From Solenopsis invicta (taxonomy: Eukaryota > Arthropoda > Insecta > Hymenoptera > Formicidae): a stretch of DNA of 64,000 bases. The position numbers and the translations under genes were made by a program. Positions 12,510 to 23,708 of this stretch are shown one piece after another. Under the pieces are notes generated by a model, which did no database searches, was not told where the DNA came from, and saw nothing but the letters and a program-made list of their open reading frames with translations. The first letter of the stretch is position 1, and each line of letters starts with the position of its first letter. The stretch lies in the NCBI RefSeq assembly GCF_016802725.1, contig NC_052672.1, positions 4,151,249 through 4,215,248 on the forward strand, written 5' to 3'.

Positions 12510-13600
12510 AATATTTACTTTAAAAAACACAACTTTATTGACTGGATTGCCTTCATCTGACTCATAAGCATCTTTCTCAGTAACTGTTTCGTAACTTGCT
12601 TCTAGAGCGCCATAATAAAGAATCTCAAAAATTTGGACTTTGAGTTCCTTAGCTTTGTTACTTTGAAATGGGTATCTCATCAAAATCAACGCATCTGCTA
12701 ATCCTTGTACACTAATACCTAGTTTTAAAAATAAATGTTTAAAACAGCAATATATAGAATACGTGAATTATGTATAAGTAGCTTACCGATAGATCTGTGT
12801 GTATCACATGATAATTTCACCTCTGGCAGAGGATAAAAATTATCGTCAATCATCTTATTCAAATTGTAGGTGACAATTTTCGCTACTTCCTTAAGAGGAT
12901 GCTATACTGACGGAAATTACCGACCATTACAGTGTTCATTAATTTTTGAATTGGCTTTACAGATCACAAAATCCTTTTGCAAAATAAAAGTACGCACCAA
13001 AACAAAGTCTGCTCTGGTAAATTTTATGAGAAAATCGATCAAAAAGTTAAAAATTCATTTATTTTCGACTCGTGGCTCTGTCAACCAAGGTTAATTTTTG
13101 TTATTTACTGACGTTCTGCAGCTCGTATGTATAAAATGAGACCAGGGCGAACTTCAGAAAACTCTAACACACAACACTGACTGTGTATCGTTTCAGTCAA
13201 TAACCTAACAAAAAAGTTTAATAGGTGAACAGCTGTACGTGTCCAAATTTCGCTTAGCGCACGTAAATGATGGCAAGAAGAGCAGTGGCTGTAGTTGATA
13301 GGTCTTTTCGCAGATGGCAAAATAATCGAAAAACAAAGACAGATCTATGCGTTGGACAAAGAGCGATAGCCTGGTCTCCCTCGAAAAATAATCTGCAATG
13401 CCGACGTCGAGGAAGTTCTTCGGTCACTATAGCATCCTCTTAAGTTCATAAAAATCGAAAGTTCTCTTAGTAGAATTCACAAACATGTTGACAGTGATTG
13501 AAGCTATGTTACACATGGCATTCAATGAAACTTAAATATTAAACTACTTCAGTAGAGAAACTGCTGCATTCAATTGTACCCAGATCCTGATGATTCAATT
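12510..13600 (-). pseudogene. Ribonucleoside-diphosphate reductase large subunit fragment
   Basis: Minus-strand reading gives an exon segment with NAMCNIASITVNMFVNST, TFDFYELKEVAKIVTYNLNK and PLPEVKLSCDTHRSIG. A GT-AG intron follows (donor after 12787, acceptor before 12718), then an exon segment with SVQGLADALILMRYPFQSN, QIFEILYYGALEAS and AYESDEGNPVNK. These match the C-terminal half of class Ia large subunits (CNLAS, VTKIVxRNLNK, HRPIGIGVQGLAD, YYGALEAS, YExYEGSPVSK). The family makes deoxyribonucleotides from ribonucleotides. The conserved HRPIG is altered to HRSIG, the frame breaks upstream near 13530, the rest of the gene is absent, and a TTAA-flanked element splits the first exon. It kept its intron, so it came from genomic DNA and not by retroposition. 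Confidence 0.8.
12895..13439. mobile_element. piggyBac-like non-autonomous element (TTAA-flanked) in the RNR exon
   Basis: TTAA stands at 12891-12894 and at 13440-13443. The inner termini are GAGGATGCTATA and its inverse TATAGCATCCTC. Removing the element and one TTAA restores the reading TFDFYELKEVAKIVT of the ribonucleotide reductase exon, which directly supports TTAA target duplication. The 545-bp interior has no transposase that I recognise, so it would be a MITE or an internally deleted copy. Confidence 0.8.
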
Positions 13601-13879
13601 TGCGATTACAATGATTTTTAAAAACTATATATGATACTCCTATTTCAAATTGTACTTGAATGATGAGAAACCTTATCAACTCCCTGACTTTAACTTATCT
13701 TCGAGAACATGTGTTTTTTCATATCTAAAATGACAGAAACATGATTTTCATATATAAATATGACAGAAATGTATTTTTTTCTTAAAATATATAAGCTCAA
13801 GTAGTGTAATTTTCAATAATATTAAAAATACGTATCAATTACTTTGTATATAAAGCTTCAAATTTATCACCCCAGTTAT

Positions 13880-14156
13880 TGATATCTTTGCATAAATATT
13901 CCGTACCTCATCTTAATCTTTCGCCTAACATGTGTGATAAACCAAGTGGCTTCTGAGATGTCGCAGGTTCTATTGTTTCGGAAGCAATAGCACCTTTCAG
14001 CGGAGATAACCTGATGAGCAAGATATTTGTGAAAAATTCAAATTATTATGTAGAATATCTCAGCTTCGAGTATATTAACTTTTACTCACATATTCGCAGA
14101 TTCATGTTCGTCGACTGAATCGTTAAGTTCGTTATGTTGCGCACGATGAGAATTGT
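13880..14156 (-). other. Exon-like remnants, source gene not recognised
   Basis: On the minus strand, two short coding-like stretches sit next to splice-like signals: one reads DNSHRAQHNELNDSVDEHES before a GTGAGT donor, the next follows a TCATCAG acceptor and reads LSPLKGAIASETIEPATSQ. I do not recognise the protein. Their position between reductase and spectrin remnants suggests more captured or duplicated gene pieces. Could be chance. Confidence 0.3.
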
Positions 14157-14395
14157 CTAATAACCGCTCTCCATTTGTTCCTTCACAGCCGCCAGATCAG
14201 TTTCGAATCCTTGATGCTTCCTTACCAGTGCTTGACTCGCTTCTAAATCTTGGCCGTAGTCGTCCGAGCTGTAAGCCGCTTTCTTCTCCTGTATCCAGGA
14301 GATGGTTTCATCAGCTATTCTATCAAATATGTGAATCTGCTTGGCACCTGCCAATCTTGTGAGCTTATTGGATGAATACAAATCGACTATTACGT
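14157..14395 (-). pseudogene. Spectrin-repeat exon fragment, probably beta-type spectrin
   Basis: After a pyrimidine-rich acceptor ending CACAG, the minus-strand frame reads as one half of a spectrin repeat: LAGAKQIHIFDRIADETISW, then IQEKKAAYSSDDYGQDLEAS, then QALVRKHQGFETDLAAVKEQ, and stops at 14157. The heptad pattern, the W and the DYGxDL...RKHxGFExDLAA motif are characteristic of spectrin repeats, and the wording is nearest to insect beta-spectrins as I recall them. In a real gene this would continue into the next helix, so it is a truncated exon. Confidence 0.7.
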
Positions 14396-14527
14396 CTGTG
14401 TAAAATAAAAGATATTAATAATAAATTATATATTAATAAACAATGCAATATTAGTATTTAATACAATAATGTCTCATCACTAAGGACCTTCTTTTTTTAA
14501 ATCCTGTCCAGATTTTTATCATGACAG

Positions 14528-14940
14528 CGTAATAGTGAGCGTAATTCTCACTGGTACGCCCCACTAGTCAATCCAAAAAGACAATTGACAATTCCTCAAT
14601 TTAATTAATGATACCAAGTGATTTGTTCTTCCCAGGAATAATCCAGTCAACGGAGCTGCACAAAAAACCGTGTTGCAGTAACACAGGTGGATGGTCTCGA
14701 GTGGTTGCACACACTAAGCAGTTAACCTCACCGCATGTTAATGACCGCGCATCAGTGAGCGTGATTTTCACTGTACGTGGTCAACCTAAAAAGATCTTGT
14801 CTCGAGCGGTTGCACACACCACACATACTTATCCCGTACGTTAATGATCGCGTACCAGTGAAAATTACGCTCACTGGGTACGCGGTCAACCCAAAAAGAC
14901 TTGTCTCGAGCGGTTCACACACTACGCACCTCACCGATCT
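14528..14940. repeat. Tandem repeat, period about 120 bp, about three copies
   Basis: Each unit has TTAATGAYCGCG, then CAGTGAGCGTGATTTTCACTG or its inverse, then GGTCAACCYAAAAAGA and TGTCTCGAGCGGTTGCACAC. The third copy has its central palindrome flipped relative to the second. The first copy (14528-14640) is the most diverged. No gene is seen. Confidence 0.7.
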
Positions 14941-15069
14941 CAATCGACTCGCCCATTATTACACCATGGACTCGTCCACGCCAGCCAGCCAATCGGCATC
15001 GCAGAAAGCGGAAATGCGACCGCAAAAACGCACTTCACGGATTTTCACTAACTTTTTTATTTAGGATAT

Positions 15070-16034
15070 TTATCAAAATAAAGAAATATAAATATTAATG
15101 TACTTTAGCGTTGTCTCTTACCTAATTACACATTTATTAAAAAAAGTAATATTTTTTATTTCATATAAACTTAATTTAGAAATAAAATATTAAATTTATT
15201 TAAAACAATCCATATTATTATTGTGTTTGAATAACTCCAAAAACTATAATTAAAAAAAATTACTTTCTAATAAATTAGTCGTTTACAATGTTTTCAAAAT
15301 TAATTTTTAATTTATTTTAATTTAATCTTATAACTTTTAACTAAAATAAGTTTTACGTTCATGTAATTTATTTTAACATAATAAAATTAATTTGAAAAAT
15401 TATTAACTTTAATTTTATATAGTTAACAAAGCATGTTAACCTATAGTTTATTTATCTAATCTTACAAAAAAATCTACTCATATGGTATTTATTTATTGAT
15501 CTCATAAAAAACTTCCAAATGCGCACATTTTATTAAATTATTTTTAAATAAATTTGTGGAGTACGTACTTTACATCCATTGAAAGAAATAAAAGAGACAT
15601 AATTTAATTAAAGGTTTTTCTTATTAATCCGAGGCATACTGTGCGAATATTGTACAATAATAGTATTAAATCACGAATTGACAATTTTGAATAATTGCGT
15701 TAAGATGATACGTAGAAGAAAGCAGTTTTAACAAACTAAAATCTCTAATATTTGTCAACAATTAGATAAATTTAAATTTGAGATATAAATATTTTACAAT
15801 TATTAACAAAAACCGTTTGATTATTTTTTATTTAAAAAGTTACCATGCTGAATGTATAATATTTCATACGACAATATTTATACATTATAATTTAGGAATA
15901 ATTTTGCATTTTTGTAAACATTTATTTGGATTAATTATTATATTTCTAAATTTGATTTATTTAGACTCAAGTTTTATATTTTAATAGTTTGGAAGTCATA
16001 CGAACAATGTGCGCACATCGTTCGTACAATTGGC
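15070..16034. other. A/T-rich spacer
   Basis: Very A/T-rich, without coding pattern, RNA gene or clear repeat. It precedes the point (16035) where homology to the inverted copy at 57.9-62.7 kb begins. Confidence 0.5.
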
Positions 16035-16716
16035 ATAAAGAGTGCATCAGAGATGTCGAAAAATTCTAATGCGCTGGTATGTAAATTTTTGTATAATATA
16101 TTCATAACAATGGTTATATTTATCGACGTCATGGAAAAAAATTCCGTGTTGTATTGTATGTAGTATGATCATAATAAATTGAATGTTTAGCTGATTTGTG
16201 CGTTCAACTCATATTGTCTCGTAATGTTGTATGATGGTGAATAAATAACTTGATTAATATAAGACAAATTTCAATTTTAAAATGAAAAAGAAAAAAATAC
16301 AGGATGAAATTTACGAATACATAATATAATGTAATTTCAGATTAATAAAACGCGAAAACTGCCATGCAAACCGGTAAACGAGCCATTATTTATAAAGTTG
16401 CAAGATTTACGTAAACTGTATGTTGCGGAAAAGAAGAAAAGTAAGCAACTAGAAGCTGCTTTAGAGTCGGCCAAGATTAAAATAAAAGACTTGAAAGCGA
16501 TGAATAATGAAATGACGGGGCTAAATATGGAATTGCAGAAAACTGTTATCAGTTATGTGAAACAATTGACGGGTATGCTTGAAATTATTTTTCCGAAAAT
16601 GGTTTATAATTTTAAATTATTGTATGAGTATTATATTACGTTTCTTTTACACAGATGGTAAAAATAATACGATACCTATAAAGCCACATGAAAACATAAT
16701 GAAAGGTGTTCCGGCG
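16035..16716 (+). pseudogene. Coiled-coil accessory gene of transposon copy A-left
   Basis: Exons judged from GT-AG signals and the matching copy at 61933-62697: end of exon a at 16076, exon b 16341-16572, exon c 16655-16716. Exon b encodes a basic segment (NKTRKLPCKPVNEP) and a clear coiled coil (KKSKQLEAALESAKIKIKDL continuing to YVKQLT). Exon c reads KNNTIPIKPHENIMKGVPA. The 5' part of exon a is lost at the homology boundary. Proteins of this shape, with a coiled coil ahead of a BEN domain, are common in insect genomes, but no BEN domain is visible here. It converges on the transposase at 16838-17573. Function unknown. Confidence 0.55.
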
Positions 16717-16837
16717 GTGAGTTATGATACATAAACATGATAAGAAAGTGAGATAATTCTTTATCTCGTAAAAACAACTTTTAAACCTTATTTCACCTTA
16801 ACCTAATTATTTTAATAATTATTTTAATAATATAAGC

Positions 16838-17573
16838 TTCTTGGATTTGTTCTACAATTCCCACAGTTGTTGCACAGATCTAAGTAATATTTTATGCATC
16901 ACATCAACTGATTACCTCCAAATGTTATCAAAAAAGATCAGATCAGTTGCGAGAATTGATAAACCTTACACTCTACGTATACGCTGTTGGAAATTGATAG
17001 CCTCTTGCATATCCATAAGATGACTTTCATTCGTTCGTAACTAATTTTCATGTTTAGAGAGGAGATAACGAACTGCGCTTGAGATCCAGGAATATAGCAC
17101 CAGCTACATCCATAGAAACCGTTGAATTGAATACGGTTTTGCATTATTGGCTTTGCAACAGAATCAACACACATACAAAGTTATGATAATTGAATTATCG
17201 TGTTACAGCCAGTCTCATAATGTTTTAATCGAATTCCCTTTTGTCTTGGGCAGTTTGTTTCTTCAATTAAGTGTGTCATATAAAGATTTATAAAATCTGC
17301 TTTTGGTTCAGTTTTTGTTATCTACACGGCTGCTAATATAATATTTTGAAAACAAATTTTCGGTGGTAGTTCGTTTATTAATATCTGCATTAGCCAAAAA
17401 CTTCTTTTAGAACTATGAAACTCTGGTGCGCTATCTATATTGCAAATGAAAATCAATGATCCTGGAACGTTCGTCTCTATATTTGCATACAAATCGCTAT
17501 CGTACACGTCACGAATAACAATGTCTTCACTAGTGTTCACACTTTTCACATTTCTCATATTTCCAAGAGACAT
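16838..17573 (-). pseudogene. EnSpm/CMC-like transposase fragment, copy A-left
   Basis: Minus-strand frames include an N-terminal block ending VPGSLIFICNIDSAPEFHSS, then SKRSFWLMQILINELPPKIC, matching the DG...SS...WPIQ.INE region of the family. Next comes VDSVAKPIMQNRIQFNGFYG with a CSWC zinc ribbon, and a frameshifted VDVMHKILL stretch equivalent to the DYMHLVCLG motif of copy C. Stops and frameshifts separate the blocks, and the C-terminal half is missing. It is convergent with the coiled-coil gene at 16035-16716, about 120 bp away. Confidence 0.65.
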
Positions 17574-17619
17574 CTCTGAATTTCTTTTCTATTTCATAGC
17601 TGTTGAATTTGACATTCTA

Positions 17620-18548
17620 CGAGGTGTGTTCAAAAAGTATCGCGAATTTTGTGTTTTTTCAAAAATTATTTATTTATTCATGAATATCTATTTTGTCCTC
17701 TTCAAAGTAATCCCCATGAGATATTATACACTTGTGCCAACGGTTTTTCCAATCTTCGAAGCACTTCAAAAAATCATTTTTTTTTATCTTGTTCAGCTCC
17801 TCCTTCGATGCCGTCTTTATCTCGTCAAGCGTAGCGTAACGTCGTCCTTTCATGGGCCTCTTCAGTTTAGGGAACAAGAAAAAGTCACAGGGGGCCAGAT
17901 CTGGGGAATACGGTGGCTGCGGCATCATTAGTGTGTTGTTTTTGGCCAAAAAGTCGCGCACAAGCAACGATGTGTGAGCAGGGGCGTTTGGTACGAATTT
18001 CGCGGCGACCCGTCTCATGCCCAAATCATTGATAAAAATCGAATGGCACGAGCCAATCGATATGTTTAGGTCCTCAGCAACTTCTCTAACGGTGATTCGA
18101 CGATTGGTCAATACCATTTTCTCCACTTCATTAATTTTTTCGTCTGTTGTTGAAGTGCTCGGGCGTCCGGCACGCTCTTCGTCGTTCACATCTTCTCGGC
18201 CTTCTGAGAACATTTTGTACCACCGATAAACGTTGCTTCGGTCCAAGGTAGCTTCTCCGTATGCCACAGTCAACATTCGGAATGCATCCGCGCACTTAAT
18301 TTCGTTTTTCACACAAAATTTGATACAGGTTCTTTGATCCATTTTTTTGAATAGGTAAAAATCGAAGACGATCCAAAACACGTGCAAGCAAAGCAGCTGT
18401 CAACAATTAAGTGAACATTCAAAATGGCCGAGCTTGTCGGCATAAGTGAGAGACATGAGTACCAACATAACGCCACAAAAAGATCGAAATTCGAATATAC
18501 GTAACCCGCGAAAATTCAAAATTCGCGATACTTTTTGAACACACCTCG
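17620..18548 (-). mobile_element. Internally deleted mariner, TA duplication confirmed by empty site
   Basis: Ends are perfect inverted repeats starting CGAGGTGTGTTCAAAAAGTA. TA flanks both sides (17618-17619, 18549-18550). The inverted copy at 57.97 kb has the same flanks with a single TA and no element, so the duplication is seen directly. The minus strand encodes a deleted transposase (17674-18342). The 929-bp length is shorter than the ~1.3 kb usual for mariners, consistent with the internal deletion. Confidence 0.9.
17674..18342 (-). pseudogene. Internally deleted mariner transposase
   Basis: The start is set at the ATG giving MDQRTCIKFCVKNEIKCADA, a SETMAR-like N-terminal helix-turn-helix. 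This continues through RAGRPSTS and VREVAEDLNISIGSCHSI, then jumps in frame from MRRVAAKFVP to NAPAHTSLLVRDFLAKNN. The central part carrying the first catalytic Asp and the Asp before NAPAHTS is gone. The PYSPDLAPCDFFLFPKLK block with the third Asp remains. The protein should be inactive as a nuclease, though the DNA-binding part is preserved. Confidence 0.85.
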
Positions 18549-18550
18549 TA

Positions 18551-19154
18551 TATCTAGTGTAACAAAATAATTACCATTATTTGTATTTAAAATATATTGT
18601 TTATTGTACGCAAAACAGGTTGATTTTATTGTGCCCATATTATTGCGAAAGGGAAAGGTTGATAATTCTTATTGCAAGACGTACAGTAATAATGTAAAGC
18701 AATTTTATCTTTCGGCGGATTGTATAATTTCGACAGCATGTACTGAATAACATTACATTATTCAAATTTTGGCCTTGCTAATCTTTTTATGAGTGCAATA
18801 AGAGCTCTTTTTCCTTCTATAGTATCACATTAAACTACAAACAATAACTGACTATCATCAGTAATGCATCTGACACTATTAGGCTAGCCTCATAAAACAT
18901 GATAAGATTGTTATCATTATTTAAATTGTCTTCGTATTCGTCGTCACTATATCCTCCATCGCTATGAATGGTATCGTCGAATGTTTTCTTTGCTACTTTT
19001 AACATCTTGTGTACTCTATTTATAAATTTATTTATTACAGCTACTGTTGAATATGCGTTTTTTAACTCATATTTTTGTTTATCATTAAATATGATGTTGT
19101 CTGTAAACAAAAAGTGGACAAAAAGTATTGAAATAATTTTAGTAATTTACAGAA
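18551..19154 (-). other. A/T-rich flank with an acidic open frame (18835-19110)
   Basis: Homology to the right-hand copy ends near 18598. Beyond it, a 91-codon minus-strand frame has an acidic segment (HSDGGYSDDEYEDNLNNDNN) preceded by a Lys-rich stretch. It could be an N-terminal exon of the transposase or a chance frame; I do not recognise it. The rest is featureless. Confidence 0.3.
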
Positions 19155-19520
19155 CTTGGACAAAATAATATAAACACCTATTCTGACTCCGAAATATAGG
19201 CGTAATTCAAGAGAGTTTGTCAAAAACGATTGTAAGAAAATTTTTAAAAAAGCATTTTAAAGCTTGATACTTTAGTTTTGAAATTGATAAGTCATTAAAC
19301 GATTTACAGATTATTTACGAAGTTACGCAGATTTAAATGGGGATGCGTCAAATTTCAAAATATTTTACAAACTTTGCAAAGCTAGACGACGCGAAATAAA
19401 AATTGCATGCGGTTTATAGCGTTCAAAAGCGTGGATTTTTCCCTTTAATTTGCGTTTTTGATGAGCGTTGTACGATTTTTTTTCACTGAGTTAGGCAACA
19501 CTAAAGCAAAAATGGCTTCT
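19155..19520. repeat. 365-bp interspersed repeat, same-orientation copy at 49862-50235
   Basis: Long shared stretches with the later copy include GAAATTGATAAGTCATTAAA, TTTACGAAGTTACGC, CCCTTTAATTTGCGTTTTTG, ATGAGCGTTGTACGA and CACTGAGTTAGGCAACACT. The later copy is one arm of a fold-back, so this one is probably a half-element. Non-coding. Confidence 0.75.
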
Positions 19521-20110
19521 TTTTCTTGAATTTCTTCCTTAATCAATTGCTGTGGTACTATTGCCGAAAGTATTATTGTAATTGAAAATATAGCTTTTTC
19601 GGAACGTTTACTAATTCCGGTTATTGGTAAAAAAATTTATTAAAAAATGCGACTTTTACATTAAACCTTCTGAGAGTTCCCGCGTAGGAATATTTAAAGT
19701 TAATAAATTATCTAATTTAAAAATGTAGCCCTTGTCAGAAATTACCGTAAAGTATGTACAATTACCGTATAAAAACGGTTACATTGTATCGTCAATTTAA
19801 CATTGTGACGTGCTTTAAATGTGTAGTATAGATTCTCATGCCATATCTTACTTCACACATCTTCTAATTTACTTCATTTTTTTCTGTTCGTTTTATTTTG
19901 TGTTTGTTTTCTGTTCTTTTTATTTTTTGTCTGTCTTTTGTTCTTTTGTTTGTTTGTTTTTTGTTCTGGTATTTTACTTTATATGTGTATATATCGTTGT
20001 GTCATGAATTACTACAGGTAAAAATAAATCATTTGTGATGATATTATTGTGATTATAAGTTGTATAATAGTTAAGTCATTGAAACATGAATAATTGAAAA
20101 CTTGAATTAC
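19520..20110. other. Spacer with a T/G-rich low-complexity tract
   Basis: Between about 19865 and 19980 the + strand is built from TTTTGTTC/TTTGTTTG-like words. I see no gene in this interval. Confidence 0.5.
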
Positions 20111-20112
20111 AT

Positions 20113-20222
20113 TCCAAAACATCCTCTCCGAAGAAAATTTTATTCGTTATAATATAGCAGACATACATTTTACGTGTATACATATACTATAGATTTTTAG
20201 TATTTAAAGCGAATTTTGGAAT
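20113..20222. mobile_element. Palindromic MITE 5' of the DUF4806 gene
   Basis: It starts ATTCCAAAACATCCTCTCCG and ends TTTTGGAAT, with inverted halves through TATAATATAG and CTATAG. It is related to the palindrome at 7035-7160. It lies about 55 bp before the first coding exon of the DUF4806 gene and could overlap its promoter or leader; that is inference. Confidence 0.55.
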
Positions 20223-20277
20223 GCAGTCAATGTATATACTAATTTTTTTCAATTTTGTAGGAATAATAATTGTAACG

Positions 20278-23200
20278 ATGAGCGATCCAAATACTTTGAC
20301 CGATAATATAGTAAACGATAGTTTACCAGACACAAATGATATTTGTGAAAAAGTACTTGCTGAAAAAGTGTGTACTGATAACGATGTGACAGAATGGTCT
20401 ATTGTTCACTTTAATAGTGACGAAGAAGAGAATGTTGAAAGTTTCAGTGATTTGATTCCATCTTCATGGATTACAACAAATGGAACATTAAGTTGGTATC
20501 CTATGGATGAAAAAAAGCAACAATACAGATAATAGTTAAACAATGTTCCAAAGCAAGTTCGAATTGGAATTGTTATTTAATAAAAAAGATACAAGATGGC
20601 ATTGGTAAAGTTAACAATACTTTTTTGTAAATTTATTCTTCAATGTTATATGGTAGATTGTTTTAATATCTCCATTTAAATGCTTTTTATACCTTTTACA
20701 AAAAAATATTTTAATCAAATAGTTTCAAGATAAACGAATAATTATAAAATCAATTAAAAAAAAAATCAATTTTTGATCACATAAAGGTTACTGCCATTTT
20801 TTAAAATACAATGTGATAATAATAGTAATATTTTTATTCAAAAATTGATTCTGCTCTAATTTGTTTCTCTGTAAACAATAAAACTCTAGCTTAAAATCTT
20901 TTTGTAAAAGGTACAGGAAAAAAATATTTAAAGGTCTTGAGTAATCGCCATGGTCATATTAGAATCATGACATCATAAACGAGAAATGACACATTTAAGT
21001 TTCTTGCATGCTATTTTTAAATAAAAAGAATTTGGATAAAATCAAATGAGATCGCTTCAAAACATTTGTACAAATGTGCAGAAAGTATCTCTTCCCTCCT
21101 GTCAATCAATAAATAATGGTTAAAGACTCGTGATATGAAAGCAAGAAAACATGTATAGGTGTTGAAGACAGCGAAAAATATGTTTTACGTATAAAATTCA
21201 AAAATAACTTTACTTGCGGCATATTTTTACTTTTTCACAATGAAGCACATAATAACGAAATGGGGTATATACAAGAAAAAATGTGAACGTTCCATGCTTA
21301 TTATTTTCAATTCCTGTCGCGATACTGTATCGATATTGTTTTTGGCCGACTAGAAACGAGCTTTAAGTAGAGGTATTAAAATGTCCTTATGTATTTCTGT
21401 GTGCTCTTGTTATTAAAGTTTCTAATTTTTTTCAGACAATTATGATCAGGGGATGAAAATACTTGTTAAAATCTCAAAAAATCCTAATGCTACATTATAT
21501 TCAGATGTTGAAGAAAAAGGCAAAGAAAAGCGATTAAAAAAACCGATCAAGCATGATGATTCCGACAAAGAAAATAATCGAAATTATTGCGATAAAAAAC
21601 AAACTTTATTGTCAATGTTACCACCAATTCCAAAATTGAATGAGAGTAAGTCGACGCGGCCATTATATAACAAAATGGATAAAAGTGGTAAGATGATTCT
21701 ACATAGATCTAACTATTATATTTGCATAACAATGAATAACAATCTATTTTTTTACAGGACATAAATGTTTCTCATAAAATATTGCAAAACAAAAATACCG
21801 AATGTAGGAATATTTTAATAAAACTTTTGAAAGATAATACAGAAAAGCACAAATCAAAGTCAGCAACCACTGCTTTAAAAGAAATATACAGTCTTAAAAA
21901 AATTTCAAGTGCAAAAGGATGTAAAATGAAGGATCAAAAACAAATCATAAATGTGCTTACAACTCTGATGAAGAGGTCACATTGGAATCTTTTGTAGATG
22001 CAATTTGTCATCTTAATGGTACGTAAAAAATATTGTTCTTATATTAATATAAAATTTTTTTGCATGTTATAATACACACTTAAATATAAAAAGACAACTT
22101 AATATAGATTATAACTAGAGTTTGTTTATTTATCATTATTTTCAAACGGATTAGAACTAAGCCAAAACTCTTTAAATGAAATAGATACATAAATAAAATT
22201 TAATTTTTTATTACAGCTTTTTAAAATGGTTATTTAAAACCAGCAAATAAATGTTACTAAAATTTTTTTAAATATTTTAATATTATTTCTTTTACTTTAA
22301 ATAATAGTCACTTAGAAAATTGTTAATATTTTTTAAAAAATGTTCTATATTCATATTCCAATACAATTACTTTCCATCTCTGTCAATTGATATATAATTA
22401 TTTACATAAAAATTAATATGTTGTTTTTAATATTTTTAGCTGAAATGTTCTCATATAAATTGATTTTGCGCAAAACTGATAAAAACATAGAAAGTTTTTT
22501 GGAATGTGAAATACTGACTAAAAGCCATGACAAACCAACTGACAATGTTCCTCCTAGCGTGCATATTCTTAATGAATTTCCAATAAGAAATACAAATGAT
22601 TTAAAAACGATGGAGCAAAAATTAAAAAAAGATGAAACTTTTTATTCTGCAGTGGTAAGACATGAAATTTTTTTTCGTAACTACAGTGAGACTATAATTT
22701 TATATAATTTATAGGTTGACGCTTTACATTTAGAAATTAAAGGAGCATCTATTCAAAAAGCGGTAAATTCCGTGCTCCGGATTATTTTAGATGATAAAGT
22801 GGCAAGTTCTTTTAATTGGAAAGGTCAACGAGGAACAAAACTAAAATTATCAAATCGCCGGATAAGTAAGTTAATAATTGATAGGTATATTATTTTACAG
22901 TTAACTTTTTTATTACATCTGAGATGTTTGCCATTTTGTAGCACGGGTAGTGAATCACGAATATATATTTTGTCACAAAGAAAGTTTAATTTTTACAATT
23001 GGTTATAGATAATATTTAATCCCTGTTAACCTTATTACTTTTTAGTTATAAATTTTTTCTTACAGAAGCGGTTGGTAAGAAATTTCCATCAATAAACGAA
23101 ACCATATTTGGTAGAAAAGCAGGACCTTGGCTGGCCGAAGCCACTTTTCGTATAAAAAAGTAAGTATACATTTAGTATACATTTTAGTTTTTATACAAAA

Positions 23201-23435
23201 TCGTTTAACACTGAATTGACTATTACGTGCGCACGAGTCAAAGATTTGTTAAATTGTACTATTATTATATTTATTTATTAGTTTTGATGTTTATTGATGT
23301 TGACATACTTTTAACATTAGCAGACACACGTTTAAAGAAGCTCCAGATGACAATAGCTCCGAGAGTAATTCTTCCAAGAGTAATTCCTCCAAGAGTGATG
23401 TAAGTGAGGACGAGGATAATGAGCATCAACAATAA
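20278..23435 (+). pseudogene. DUF4806-domain gene, about seven coding exons, with frame breaks
   Basis: The ATG at 20278 follows an acceptor-like TTTTGTAG, suggesting an upstream non-coding exon. The first coding exon has WSIVHFNSDEEENVESFSD and LIPSSWITTNGTLSW. Later exons lie near 21436-21645, 21765-22018, 22440-22653, 22715-22866, 23066-23159 and 23324-23435, each next to good GT-AG signals. The last ones carry the DUF4806 domain: FPIRNTNDLKTMEQKLKKDE, IQKAVNSVLRIILDDKVASS, FNWKGQRGTKLKL, and AVGKKFPSINETIFGRKAGP; the protein ends in an acidic Ser-rich tail. The reading frame appears broken after YPMDEKKQQYR (near 20532) and in the third exon near 21950, so I call it damaged, although a missed micro-exon could explain either. 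DUF4806 proteins have no known biochemical role and are often found near transposon remnants in ants, as here. Confidence 0.7.
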
Positions 23436-23443
23436 ACGATAAA

Positions 23444-23445
<2 letters not shown>

Positions 23446-23505
<60 letters not shown>

Positions 23506-23677
23506 ATATGGATATATACATACACAAATGTTGTTTATATAAACAGAAAATATATGAGTTTCAAATCTAAAATTTTTAATGTTAAGTATAAAGTTCATTA
23601 TATATATTATATAAAAGTATTAAGTATAAAATATTTTAATAATCATTAAGTTTAAAAAAAATATATTGTTCAATATA

Positions 23678-23708
<31 letters not shown>

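Noticed and set aside
16841..17023. A further plus-strand exon of the coiled-coil gene (starts MDLFYNSHSCCTDL)
   Set aside because: It is antisense to the transposase VDVMHKILL region, which has a clear family match on the other strand. The same holds for its inverted copy at 61628-61810.
17440..17931. 163-codon plus-strand frame
   Set aside because: Runs across the mariner boundary and is antisense to two transposase remnants.
23271..23598. Poly-Tyr/Ile open frames
   Set aside because: Translations of a TA microsatellite.
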